This document shows, piece after piece, positions 15,896 to 24,469 of a DNA stretch of 31,812 nt. Positions within the stretch are counted from its first letter, which is position 1, and every line of letters starts with the position of its first letter. Source of the DNA: CAWBRT01 sp050015355 (GTDB lineage: Bacteria > Acidobacteriota > Terriglobia > Terriglobales > Acidobacteriaceae); the NCBI GenBank assembly GCA_050015355.1, contig JBEKBO010000043.1, forward strand, positions 1 to 31,812, given 5' to 3'. The notes beneath the pieces are model-generated. The model saw nothing but the letters and a program-made list of their open reading frames with translations, was not told the origin of the DNA and made no database searches. A program made the translations under genes and the position numbers.

Positions 15896-16157
15896 TCTGA
15901 ACCCAAATCGCGTATGCCAGTGCGGCTGCGCAGAGGCAGAAGCTTGGCGTCGCCGTGCTGACGATCTTTGCCCTGCGGTATGCGCATGCGGCACTAAAAT
16001 ACCATTTGACTCACCTAGTTCCAATCTGTAAATTGCCCTCCTAACCTATGCGGCCGGGAAACGCCGCGCGCCGTAAGTAGTCGCCGCATGGCGGACGCTT
16101 TGCCTTCCGCAGAAGCTTGCCGACGGTTTCGCACGGCTCTACACTGATCGGTGAGCC

Positions 16158-16179
16158 CGTTGCCGAGTCAACGGCAACG
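16158..16179. promoter_or_regulatory. Inverted repeat in the divergent promoter region (B)
   Basis: CGTTGCCG (16158-16165) and CGGCAACG (16172-16179) flank a 6-nt spacer and end 33 nt before the LarA-like start. It may be an operator or a leader hairpin controlling that gene. The sequence differs from repeat A, so a shared regulator is not implied. Confidence 0.4.
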
Positions 16180-16212
16180 CATGTTGGTTGAGAATACCTG
16201 GAGGGCACAATC

Positions 16213-17556
16213 ATGGACATCGTCAAGGAATTACTTCGGGGCATTCCCCTGCCGCGAATGGTGAAAGTTCGCCAGAACTTTCCCGTCTCCGAAATCAAGG
16301 ACGTGCCGGCCAGCTTGCGTGAGCAACTGAGCAAACCCGGAGTTGGCGACCGCATTAAGCCGGGCATGCGCATCGCAATTGCGGTTGGCAGCAGGGGCGT
16401 CGCGGAAATTCCTACTCTGGCACGGGTGACGGCGGAAGAAATCAAGCGCCGCGGCGGCCATCCGTTCATTGTGCCCGGCATGGGGAGCCACGGTGGAGCA
16501 ACCGCCGAAGGCCAGAAAGAAGTCCTGGCGAACCTCGGAGTGACCGAGGCCAGCGCCGGATGCGAGATTCTATCGTCCATGGAAGTCGTGGAACTGGGAC
16601 GGCTGCCGGTTGGCTTGCCGGTCTATATGGACAAATACGCCTATGAAGCGGACGGGATCGTGGTCATCAACCGCGTCAAACCGCATACCGCCTTCCGCGG
16701 CCCCAATGAAAGCGGTGTCGCGAAAATGATCACGATTGGCCTGGGCAAACAGAAGGGCGCCGAATCGTGTCACGCGTATGGCTTTGGCGTGGCGGCGGAA
16801 TTCATTCCGGCGATGGCGCGAATAACTCTTGCCAAGGCGCCGATCCTGTTCGGAGTAGCCACGGTGGAGAACGCATACGATCGCATTGCGAAGATCGTCG
16901 CCATGCCTGCCGGTGAATTGATAGAAACGGACGCGGCGCTTCTGCCTGAGGCCAAAGCCGCCATGGCTCGCATCTGTTTCGACGACCCCATCGACGTGCT
17001 GATCATCGACCAGATTGGGAAGGACATTTCCGGGGACGGAGCTGACCCTAATATTATGGGCCGCTATCCGACGCCTTTCGCATCGGGCGGACCCCAGGTT
17101 TCCAAGATGGTGATACTCGACCTGACGGAAGCGACTCACGGCAACGCCAACGGCATCGGTCATGCCGAGTTCACAACCCGCAAGCTGGTTAATAAGATAA
17201 ATTTCCCGATGACCTACGCCAACTGCCTGACCTCAACCGTGGCGCAGCCGGGCAAGCTGCCCATCATTCTTGAGGATGATCGCGATGCGATCCTCGCCGC
17301 CATGAAGACGTGCAACGCCCGGGATCTCAGCAAGGCCAGAGTCGTCCGCATCAAGGACACGTTGCGCATTGGCGAAATCTACATTTCCGAATCGATGCTG
17401 GCTGAAGCCGCTACCAGGCCGCAGATCGAAGTGATAGGTTCGCCTGCCGAGATGGTTTTCGACGCGGCGGGAAACCTGCTTGACCAACTGGTTTCGCCCC
17501 AACACGCGGAACCACGGCGCGTGACGGGGGCCCCGGTTGTTGAGACCACCGCCTGA
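16213..17556 (+). CDS. LarA-like nickel-pincer isomerase family protein (DUF2088)
   Basis: A 447-aa protein of the lactate racemase (LarA) superfamily. The N-terminal DUF2088 region shows IAVGSRGVAEIPTLARVTAE followed by FIVPGMGSHGGATAEGQ. A second conserved block, VVINRVKPHTAFRGPNESG, holds Lys and His residues in the region that carries the nickel-pincer cofactor in LarA. These proteins racemise or epimerise 2-hydroxy acids. Reported activities of homologues go beyond lactate and, as I recall, include aldonate 2-epimerisation. A GGAGGG site 7 nt before ATG supports the start. It is divergent from a sugar-acid dehydratase and near a gluconokinase, so an aldonate is a plausible substrate. The cofactor genes larB, larC and larE are not in this window. 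The substrate assignment is inference. Confidence 0.85.
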   Translation: MDIVKELLRGIPLPRMVKVRQNFPVSEIKDVPASLREQLSKPGVGDRIKPGMRIAIAVGSRGVAEIPTLARVTAEEIKRRGGHPFIVPGMGSHGGATAEGQKEVLANLGVTEASAGCEILSSMEVVELGRLPVGLPVYMDKYAYEADGIVVINRVKPHTAFRGPNESGVAKMITIGLGKQKGAESCHAYGFGVAAEFIPAMARITLAKAPILFGVATVENAYDRIAKIVAMPAGELIETDAALLPEAKAAMARICFDDPIDVLIIDQIGKDISGDGADPNIMGRYPTPFASGGPQVSKMVILDLTEATHGNANGIGHAEFTTRKLVNKINFPMTYANCLTSTVAQPGKLPIILEDDRDAILAAMKTCNARDLSKARVVRIKDTLRIGEIYISESMLAEAATRPQIEVIGSPAEMVFDAAGNLLDQLVSPQHAEPRRVTGAPVVETTA

Positions 17557-17586
17557 CCGAGATCATCCTGCAGCAAGGAGGAGCAC

Positions 17587-17766
17587 GTCATTCCGAACAA
17601 GCGACGCCTTGCGTCGCGAGTTGAGGAATCTTGTGTTGCTTTTGCCGCAAGAAACAAAAGATCCCTCCACTCCGCGCCCGAACAGCTTCTCGCTTATCGA
17701 ATGTAATGTCGGGTACGCAGCTCGGCTGCTTCGGCCACGTGCGCACGGCGCTTCGGTCGGGATGAC
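17587..17766. repeat. REP-like inverted repeat element
   Basis: GTCATTCCGAACAAGCGACG at the left (17588 on) followed by GAGGAATCTTGTG is mirrored at the right by CGCTTCGGTCGGGATGACG (about 17748-17766). It fills the gap between the convergent LarA-like and hydroxyacid dehydrogenase genes and belongs with the related elements near 8531-8555 and 9568-9707. Confidence 0.65.
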
Positions 17767-17807
17767 GTTCCTTTCAGAAGTTTTGATACACCAATAAGAG
17801 AATTGCT

Positions 17808-18773
17808 CTAGTTTCTGACTCCGGCGACGGAATAGAGCGGCGGTGTACCCGACAACACCCTTACAACCTCCTGGGCGGTCATTACGCTGGCGCGTGCAAC
17901 TGCTTCCGCGGTGTAGGCACCGCAATGCGGTGTAAGGACGACGTTCCGCAAAGACAGCAGCGGATGACTCTTCGGCGGAGGTTCTTGCAGCAAAGCATCG
18001 GCGGCATATCCAGCTATGCGGCCTTCTTTCAGAGCCTCGTACAAATCAGATTCGTTGACTAGCTCTCCTCTTGCGCTGTTAATGATGCAAGCAGCAGGTT
18101 TCATCAAACGGAGAGTCCTGGAATTAACCATGCCATTTGTCTGGGCGCAGGCCGGAACATGCAACGTCAGGAAGTCGGCCACGCGGAAGACTTCATCCAT
18201 GGGAAGATAGTTTACGTTGTGCAGGCGGCACAATTCAGGGCGCTGCTTGACGTCGAAGGCCGCTATGCTCATGCCGAAGGCGCGTGCACGGGCGATGACT
18301 TCGGCGCCGATCTGGCCGGTACCAATCACTCCCAATACCTTGCCGTGCAGCTCACACCCCATCATCCGGCTCCAGCCACCGTTGTGCGAAATCGAGTCCT
18401 GTTGCGGTATATGGCGAGCGAGAGACAGCATTAATCCGACAGTCAGTTCAGCTACAGAGATGGAATTGGCACCGGGCGTAAGGGTCACTGCAATGCCAAG
18501 TTCGGCGGCAGCTTTCAAGTCCACATTGCTGTGGCCCATGCCATTCCTGGCTATTATTTTCAGTCGCGGAGCGCCTGCCGCGAGCACTTTGGCAGTCATG
18601 GTGTCCAAGCCAACAATAGCCGCATCCATGCCCACAATAACGCGCAGCATTTCATCTTCGCCCCACGGTCTTTGGCCCGCATGAGCTACAATCTCATGTC
18701 CCGCCGACTCAAGAACCGCTCTTCCTTCTTTGCTAGCCGCAACTGAACGGGCAGTGATCAATACTTTTCCCAA
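17808..18773 (-). CDS. D-isomer-specific 2-hydroxyacid dehydrogenase
   Basis: A 321-aa NAD(P)-dependent dehydrogenase reducing or oxidising a 2-keto/2-hydroxy acid, similar in layout to phosphoglycerate dehydrogenase. The Rossmann motif GVIGTGQIGAEV lies near residue 150. The catalytic Arg is in INSARGELVNE, the Glu in LLQEPPPKSH and the His in LTPHCGAYT. The ACT-type C-terminal domain of SerA is absent, so a catabolic 2-hydroxyacid enzyme is more likely than serine synthesis. The start is a TTG (18771-18773), supported by GGAG about 8 nt upstream. It follows the gluconokinase by 33 bp on the same strand, so the two are almost surely co-transcribed. A role on a 2-ketoaldonate fits the neighbours. 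Confidence 0.88.
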   Translation of the reverse strand: MGKVLITARSVAASKEGRAVLESAGHEIVAHAGQRPWGEDEMLRVIVGMDAAIVGLDTMTAKVLAAGAPRLKIIARNGMGHSNVDLKAAAELGIAVTLTPGANSISVAELTVGLMLSLARHIPQQDSISHNGGWSRMMGCELHGKVLGVIGTGQIGAEVIARARAFGMSIAAFDVKQRPELCRLHNVNYLPMDEVFRVADFLTLHVPACAQTNGMVNSRTLRLMKPAACIINSARGELVNESDLYEALKEGRIAGYAADALLQEPPPKSHPLLSLRNVVLTPHCGAYTAEAVARASVMTAQEVVRVLSGTPPLYSVAGVRN

Positions 18774-18806
18774 GACATTAGCTCCAACAATCGGATTGCT
18801 CTCAAA

Positions 18807-20348
18807 CTACTTGGCATGCTCAGCCTGGTAGGCGGAAATCTCAGAGAATGCTTGCTGCATGCTCCAGTACACCTGTTCGTAAATAGCATAGAGGCGCGCA
18901 TATCGCGCCGCAGCCTTCGGCTCGGGCTGAAATGATTGCGCAACCGTAATGAGGTTGCCGGTGTCAGCAATACTCTGCAACGCTCCGGCCGAGACGAATC
19001 CCAGCACGGCGGCCCCAAACGCCGCTCCTTCACTGATATTCGGCACGTTCAACGGTTGCCCGAAGACGTCGGCAAGCATCTGCGACCATATTACGGACCT
19101 GGTGAAGCTTCCACTCAACCTGATTTCGCGGGCCGGTCCGGCCAATTGCTCGAGCGCCCGCAGAATGCTATTCATTCGATAGCACACCCCTTCGATGGTC
19201 GCTCTCGTGATGTGGTTCTTACCATGGTTCAAGTTCAACCCGAATAAGACGCCGCGCGCATCGGCGTTCCAGTTAGGCGCTCGCTCGCCGAGAAAGAACG
19301 GCAGCAGAATCAAACCATCGGAGCCAGCCGGAACTTTGCTGGCAGCTTGAATCAACACCTCGTAAGGATCAACACCCCGGCTTGCGGCTTCCAATCGTTC
19401 AGCTTCGCCAAAATTGTCGCGTAACCAGCGCAAGGCTATGCCGCCGTTATTGATCGCTCCTCCCAGCACCCAGGTGCTGTCGGTGAGGTTGTAGCACCAT
19501 GTCCGTCCTTTTTCATCGGTTTGCGGACGGTCAGACAAGATGCGGACTGCCCCGCTGGTCCCGATGGTGGCGCTCATTTGTCCGGGCCGTACCGCTCCTA
19601 TTCCAACATTTACCAACACGCCATCGCCAGCGCCGATCACCACGGGTATCCCCGACGGTAGTCCTGTGCGCTGTGCCGCTTCAGCACTGAGAGCCCGACT
19701 GTAAGTGGTGGGCACAACCTCCGGCAGACTATCTTCCGAAATCCCCAGAAAGTGCATCAATTCTCTATCCCATTCCAGCTTCAGGAGGTTGTACAACCCG
19801 GAGCCGCTGGCGATGGAACGATCAATCACCCACTGGCCGGTCAAGAGCATGAACACGTAGTCTTTAATTGAACCGAAGCGCGGTGACTGCCCGGCCAGTC
19901 CGGGCCGTTGCTTCAGCACCCACGCTATCTTGGTCATGGGATACATGGGGTGAACCGGGCAGCCGACACGCCGATAGACGGATAGGAAATCCAAGCCGCT
20001 CATCTTCATCTCGGTAACGAGCGATTGGCTGCGGTTATCGGCCCAAGTCATCAGAGTCGAAATCGGGCGAAGCCTTTGATCGTAAACGAGAAAACTGTGG
20101 AACACGGAGCTGAAAGCGATGCCATCCGGCTTTCGTCCCTGGCGATCCAGATGTGACGCGACCTCGCGCAGCACCTCCTCCATCGCCGCCACGATCTCGT
20201 CGGGATTTTGTTCCGCCCAACCAGGCTGAGGAGTGTTCAACCGATACTCGCGGGACGCCGCACAGTGGCAGTGGCCGTCAGGCGCATAGGCTACTGCCCT
20301 GACGCCTGTAGTTCCAATATCAATGCCAATCCATGTTGGCACTAGCAT
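18807..20348 (-). CDS. gntK: Gluconokinase, FGGY family
   Basis: A 513-aa ATP-dependent sugar kinase of the FGGY family, with the actin-like N-terminal motif GIDIGTTGVRAVAY. Several stretches resemble Bacillus-type gluconokinase as I remember it: MTWADNRSQ, the HPMYPMTK substrate region, IGAGDGVLVNVGIGA, IGTSGAVR, LGGAINNGGIALRW and LLPFFLGERAPNWN. The closing nucleotide-binding part includes RLSGSFTRSVIWSQM and GAAFGAAVLG. It would phosphorylate gluconate (or a related aldonate) to enter the pentose phosphate or Entner-Doudoroff route. It is the first gene of a two-gene operon with the 2-hydroxyacid dehydrogenase. A related substrate such as xylulose cannot be excluded from sequence alone. 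Confidence 0.87.
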   Translation of the reverse strand: MLVPTWIGIDIGTTGVRAVAYAPDGHCHCAASREYRLNTPQPGWAEQNPDEIVAAMEEVLREVASHLDRQGRKPDGIAFSSVFHSFLVYDQRLRPISTLMTWADNRSQSLVTEMKMSGLDFLSVYRRVGCPVHPMYPMTKIAWVLKQRPGLAGQSPRFGSIKDYVFMLLTGQWVIDRSIASGSGLYNLLKLEWDRELMHFLGISEDSLPEVVPTTYSRALSAEAAQRTGLPSGIPVVIGAGDGVLVNVGIGAVRPGQMSATIGTSGAVRILSDRPQTDEKGRTWCYNLTDSTWVLGGAINNGGIALRWLRDNFGEAERLEAASRGVDPYEVLIQAASKVPAGSDGLILLPFFLGERAPNWNADARGVLFGLNLNHGKNHITRATIEGVCYRMNSILRALEQLAGPAREIRLSGSFTRSVIWSQMLADVFGQPLNVPNISEGAAFGAAVLGFVSAGALQSIADTGNLITVAQSFQPEPKAAARYARLYAIYEQVYWSMQQAFSEISAYQAEHAK

Positions 20349-20500
20349 GCCATCTCTCTTTGCCGCCGGCGGTTAACTCATCCGACCCGAAGTTGATCTC
20401 GTAAACGGACAAGTATTCCATATGTGATCTGGAATTTCATGCTGCATTTGGCGTGACCGGACAGGCGAGGCGGGCAGATTGCAGATGCTCAAGAACTTAG
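20349..20500. other. Short intergenic stretch upstream of the kinase
   Basis: About 150 bases between the gluconokinase start and the tRNA-Thr fragment. It should contain the promoter of the kinase-dehydrogenase operon, but I cannot point to convincing -35/-10 boxes. Confidence 0.4.
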
Positions 20501-20548
20501 TGGAGCCGACGATCGGACTTGAACCGATGACCTGTCGATTACGAATCG
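20501..20548 (-). repeat. attachment site: 3' fragment of tRNA-Thr(CGT)
   Basis: Read on the minus strand this is the 3' part of a tRNA: anticodon loop TTCGTAA (anticodon CGT), stem strand TCGAC, variable loop AGGTC, T-arm ATCGG-TTCAAGT-CCGAT, acceptor strand CGTCGGC, discriminator T and encoded CCA. The upstream strand is only a near match in the anticodon stem, and the D-arm and 5' acceptor strand are absent, so the gene is incomplete. It is most simply the scar of an integration into tRNA-Thr. Orientation places the integrated DNA at higher coordinates. No integrase gene is seen beside it, so the element looks old or rearranged. Confidence 0.8.
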
Positions 20549-21051
20549 CCGGGCGTTGACTCTAAGATATTCACAAATAAAGAACTTAGCATAAGCGGCT
20601 CGTGCGGAAGGCGACAGTGTAAGTCCTTTGATGGCAATACGAGACATTTGCTGGTCCCACAAAAGTCCCCACAATATTTTCGACAGTAAGTGAGGGGCGC
20701 GGCACTTTGGCAGAGTTTGAGAAACTTACTCGGAAGGCATAAAACAGCCAGTGAGCCTCGGCAGGTATAAGGTGAACCTGCTTGGTGTGCGCTCATCCGA
20801 AGCGCCTGGAAATTCAAGCTGAGTTTGTAGCGCGGCGCAGCCAGGCGGTCATCATCGCCCGGGACTACGGCGTTGCCAGCAGAGCCAGCGCATACCGGCT
20901 GCAAAGCGGCAAAGAAACGGGTCATCAAGAAAGCCGGCGTGATTGACGCCGCCGCTGTAAGAGCTATGGACGTGGACCGCTGCGATTTTCTTGTTCCCGG
21001 CGCATGATTACGCTATAAACTCCGGCCTCAGAATCCATGCAGGAGACCGAA
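20549..21051. other. About 500 bp without a recognised gene, inside the tRNA-Thr border
   Basis: A minus-strand frame (20489-20674) ending in VIDRSSVQVRSSAPLSS reads through the tRNA fragment, but its upstream residues show no integrase motif. A plus-strand stretch near 20905-21005 (VIKKAGVIDAAAVRAMDVDR) looks like a possible decayed protein end. Nothing is firm enough to call a gene. Confidence 0.4.
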
Positions 21052-22794
21052 ATGGCCCCTGAGTCGCTTGAGGCATTACTCACGGCGCTGGAAGAGACGA
21101 AGCGGCAGTTCGACACCGAGAGCGCTGCTCGCGTGCTCACGCTGCTCGCCCAATTGGCTCCGCAGGCATTTCCGGACGCGCCTTCGCTCATCCGCTTTCA
21201 TGAAGCACTGCTGTTCCTGCGGGTGTACCCTCACAATCCCGAGGTGCTGGAGCGCAGCGAGGCGCTGCTGGCGTCGTTCAACGACCGTGTCGCAACCCAA
21301 CGCGCGAGCAACGCCGACGCGGAGCAGTTCGATTCCGAAGAAAACTCTGGGATCGCTGGCAGCGCTACGGACGAAGTATTCAGTTACGATGTGCTGCGGC
21401 GGCTGCTCGTTCGCTATCCGGGAAAACTGCGCGGCATCTGGCACGAGTACGAGGAACCTGGTCGCATTGCCGCTACATGGCCGCGCTTCATTCCGCTGTT
21501 GGAGGAAGATTCGCTGGTCGAGGCGAATGTGCCTTACGCCGACTGGATCGACGCGGCACGGGACAGCACGGACCAGCTTCAATGGCTCGTGCAGCGTTTC
21601 GAGTCACTGCCGGTTTCGCTTCAAGAACGTGCCGAACTGTACGAATCGCTGTCTATCCCGGTGCGGTGGGAACTAGAGAATTCGCCGGCCACGCGAACCC
21701 GCCATCGCCGTCCGTTTGCCGAGATCTTCTATCAGCACGAACCACTGCTACGACGGCAGGACATCTCTCTGGCGCATGAACTCACGCAAACGGAAATTCC
21801 GGTCGAGAAATTATCCCGCGCCGATAGCGAACTACTCCTGGAGATGGCGTGCGAAGGAATGGCGGTGCGTCATCGCGAGCTGTACGCCTTCACGCATGGC
21901 GATCCGGATAACGTGCTGGCTGCGCATGTCAGGCGCGGGATCGAAATCTTCCTGTGCGGCCTTCCGGCCGGACGGCGCCTTCCCTGGCGCGCCTACCACG
22001 GTTTCCTCGTTTACAAAAATGGAGTACAGGTGGGCTATGGCGACCTGGTCAGCTTTTTTGACCGCGGCGAGGTGGCATTCAATCATTACTCGACCTTCCG
22101 TGAAGGCGAGTCGGCCTGGATTTACGCCCGCTTGCTGCGTTTGCTGCGGCAGGTGTTCGGGCTCAGTTGTTTTACGGTCGATCCCTACCAGATCGGGTAC
22201 CACAATGATGAGGCGATCCAGTCAGGCGCTTTCTGGTTCTACCGCAAACTGGGATTCCGACCGCTGCGGCCGGAGCTACGCCGGCTGGTGGAAAAAGAAG
22301 AAGAGAAAATCCGTGCCACGTCCGGATACCGAACGCCGGCGCGAACGCTGCGCCGAATTGCCTCCGGGCATGTCGTTTGGGAACTTCCCGATTCGTCCAC
22401 TGGCGCTTGGGACAACTTCAATATTCGCAAGCTGGCGCACGATGCGCTTCGTCATGTCGCGACCACCGGCGATCTGAATCAGTCGGTGAAGCGCTCGGCG
22501 GAGGCGCTGGCAGCGGTGCTCGGCTTAGATTTCGCATCCAGGACGGCGGTGGAGAAAACTGCACTTGCCAACTTCGGGCTGCTGCTGGCGGTCACGCCCG
22601 GGCTACAGGACTGGACAGCCGCGGAAACGGCGGCGCTCGCCGAGATCATTCGCGCCAAGGCTGGGCCGGACGAGATCGCGTACGTGCGTCACCTGCAGCG
22701 GCACGCCCGCCTACGCAGTGCGGTCCTGAAAGCGGGTTCGATGCCCCCGGTCCAGCGGAAACGCGCGCGGCCTTCGGCGCCATCCACATTGTAG
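21052..22794 (+). CDS. Uncharacterised 580-aa protein with a GNAT-like segment
   Basis: A long, clean gene. The start at 21052 (MAPESLEAL) is chosen over an in-frame ATG at 21037 because AGGAG lies 6 nt upstream of it. The N-terminal about 100 residues are helical and Leu/Ala-rich. A middle region reads LPWRAYHGFLVYKNGVQVGY, then GEVAFNHYSTFREGESAWIY and HNDEAIQSGAFWFYRKLGFR. The last phrase resembles the end of GNAT acyltransferases (N-x-A-x-x-FY-x-KLGFR), so a degenerate acyltransferase fold is possible. No signal peptide or membrane segment is seen. I do not recognise the whole family. It is the first gene inside the tRNA-Thr border and stands alone, with a palindrome 27 bp downstream. Confidence 0.8.
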   Translation: MAPESLEALLTALEETKRQFDTESAARVLTLLAQLAPQAFPDAPSLIRFHEALLFLRVYPHNPEVLERSEALLASFNDRVATQRASNADAEQFDSEENSGIAGSATDEVFSYDVLRRLLVRYPGKLRGIWHEYEEPGRIAATWPRFIPLLEEDSLVEANVPYADWIDAARDSTDQLQWLVQRFESLPVSLQERAELYESLSIPVRWELENSPATRTRHRRPFAEIFYQHEPLLRRQDISLAHELTQTEIPVEKLSRADSELLLEMACEGMAVRHRELYAFTHGDPDNVLAAHVRRGIEIFLCGLPAGRRLPWRAYHGFLVYKNGVQVGYGDLVSFFDRGEVAFNHYSTFREGESAWIYARLLRLLRQVFGLSCFTVDPYQIGYHNDEAIQSGAFWFYRKLGFRPLRPELRRLVEKEEEKIRATSGYRTPARTLRRIASGHVVWELPDSSTGAWDNFNIRKLAHDALRHVATTGDLNQSVKRSAEALAAVLGLDFASRTAVEKTALANFGLLLAVTPGLQDWTAAETAALAEIIRAKAGPDEIAYVRHLQRHARLRSAVLKAGSMPPVQRKRARPSAPSTL

Positions 22795-22820
22795 CCGCAA
22801 GCGGTGACGGCGATTCGGGA

Positions 22821-22838
22821 AGTCCAGGGGCCTGGACT
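22821..22838. repeat. 18-bp palindromic repeat, copy 1
   Basis: AGTCCAGG-GG-CCTGGACT, with perfect 8-bp arms. It lies just after the 580-aa gene. It is the leftmost copy of a family of 12 found in this window, all at higher coordinates than the tRNA-Thr fragment. Confidence 0.85.
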
Positions 22839-23026
22839 CCGACTCGGTCCGACGGTGTCGGCAATTTTGCTACTGCGCACGCGTTTTATATGCAGTCGTT
22901 GCGCGCACGGCGGGAGGCATCCCGTATACGTGAATTATTCTTGGAGCGGTATGCTTGTATTCAGCAAAGGACAATTTTCCACGGGCAGCGATGGTTAAGG
23001 GACGCAGGGCCCATACAGGAGAAATA

Positions 23027-24025
23027 ATGGACTACATCAACCTTGGCAAGACCGGCCTTAAAGTTTCCCGTATCTGTCTCGGCTGTATGACTTACGGAGC
23101 ACCTGCCACTGGTGAAATTAAGCCTGGCAGCCATGCCTGGGCTCTTAACGAAGAAGAGAGTCGTCCCTTTCTTCGCGAGGCGCTCGATCTCGGAATTAAC
23201 TTCTTTGATACCGCCAATGTCTACTCCAGCGGCGCTAGCGAGGAAGTGCTCGGTCGTTTCCTTAAAGCAAACGCGCGCCGCGAAGCCGTCGTCATCGCTA
23301 CCAAGGTTCACGGCACAATGCGCGACGAACCCAACGGCAGCGGTCTCTCCCGCAAATCCATCTTTTATGAACTTGACCAGAGCCTTCGCCGCCTGGGAAC
23401 CGACTATGTGGACCTCTACCAAACTCACCGCTGGGATTACGCAACGCCGATCGAAGAAACACTGGAGGCGCTGCACGATGTGGTGAAATCGGGCAAGGTG
23501 CGTTATATCGGCGCTTCGTCCATGTTCGCATGGCAGTTCACCAAAGCGCTTTATCTTGCCGACCTTCACGGCTGGACCCGTTTTGTCTCCATGCAGAATC
23601 ACTACAACCTGCTCTATCGCGAAGAAGAACGCGAGACGATACCCCTCTGCCAGTCCGAGGGTATCGGTGTCATCCCTTGGAGTCCACTCGCGCGGGGCCG
23701 CCTGGCTCGCCCCTGGCAGGCCGAAAGCACGATACGCTACGAAACCGACCAATTCGGCAAGAAGATGTATTCGCAAACCGAAGAGGCCGACCATAAAGTA
23801 GTAGACCGCTTAGGCGGGATTTCGGAACAGCGCGGTGTTTCACGCGCGCAGATCGCGCTTGCATGGCTGCTCGGCAAGCCGGGGATCACCGCGCCAATTG
23901 TCGGCGCCACCAAGCCGCACCATCTTCAAGACGCCGTAGCCGCGCTCTCGCTGCGCCTGAGCCCCGAAGAGGTCACTGCTCTTGAGGAGCCCTACACGCC
24001 GCATCCTGTCCTGGGCTTCAGTTGA
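23027..24025 (+). CDS. Aldo/keto reductase
   Basis: A 332-aa NADPH-dependent aldo/keto reductase of TIM-barrel fold. The catalytic tetrad is visible: D61 in FFDTANVYSSGASE, Y66 in the same stretch, K93 in VIATKVHG and H134 in LYQTHRWD. The C-terminal cofactor-binding block reads APIVGATKPHHLQDAV. ATG 23027 is selected because AGGAG lies 5 nt upstream; an upstream in-frame ATG at 22955 only adds a non-homologous leader. The length is standard. It would reduce aldehydes or ketones in the cytoplasm; the substrate is unknown. The gene is followed at once by a dense cluster of palindromic repeats. Confidence 0.93.
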   Translation: MDYINLGKTGLKVSRICLGCMTYGAPATGEIKPGSHAWALNEEESRPFLREALDLGINFFDTANVYSSGASEEVLGRFLKANARREAVVIATKVHGTMRDEPNGSGLSRKSIFYELDQSLRRLGTDYVDLYQTHRWDYATPIEETLEALHDVVKSGKVRYIGASSMFAWQFTKALYLADLHGWTRFVSMQNHYNLLYREEERETIPLCQSEGIGVIPWSPLARGRLARPWQAESTIRYETDQFGKKMYSQTEEADHKVVDRLGGISEQRGVSRAQIALAWLLGKPGITAPIVGATKPHHLQDAVAALSLRLSPEEVTALEEPYTPHPVLGFS

Positions 24026-24033
24026 GCCCAAAG

Positions 24034-24398
24034 AGTCCAGATGCCTGGGCTCCTGCCCGGTGGAAAAAGTCCAGGCCCCTGGACTTCGGTGGCCATGCGG
24101 TCCACGTATCTGGACTCGAGAATTAGCGTTAGTTCTTCGGACCGCGGCGAGCCCAACCACGCTTTCGTTAAAAGGCGCGACCGCTGACGGGTTCTGGCAG
24201 CTATCCAGGGACCTGGACAGGTGAATATCGTCGAGCGCGACCGCCGATCGGATTCGGCGTACGCGTACGCTTTCTCGCGATTGACGCGATTCAGGAAGTC
24301 CAGATGCCTGGACTCCTGCCCGCGGTCGGTGGTGTCGGTATTTGGAAGTCCAGGAGGCTGGACTCTTTAGCAGAAAGAGAAAGTCCAGCACCTGGACT
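24034..24398. repeat. Cluster of seven palindromic repeats
   Basis: Seven copies or variants of AGTCCAGG-NN-CCTGGACT occur in 365 bp: 24034-24051 (variant ending GGGCT), 24068-24085 (perfect arms), 24099-24116 (degenerate), 24202-24219 (degenerate), 24297-24314, 24347-24364 and 24382-24398 (one base shorter). Two copies share an extended 3' flank, CTCCTGCCCG (24050 and 24313). Spacing is irregular and there are no uniform spacers, so it is not a CRISPR array. It separates the aldo/keto reductase from the ApeA-like gene. Confidence 0.8.
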
Positions 24399-24469
24399 CG
24401 GTAATTAGAGAAATCGTGTTGGAGATTGATCATGAGCCTACCAGCGTGGAGCGCAATTCGGGTGCCCGA

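Noticed and set aside
20489..20674. A 61-aa minus-strand frame as an integrase C-terminus
   Set aside because: Only its last residues, which read through the tRNA-Thr piece, look like the tail of an integrase; the rest shows no catalytic motif.
24034..24398. A possible CRISPR array
   Set aside because: The repeated units are short palindromes with irregular spacing (18 to about 100 bp) and diverged copies; there are no uniform spacers and no cas genes.
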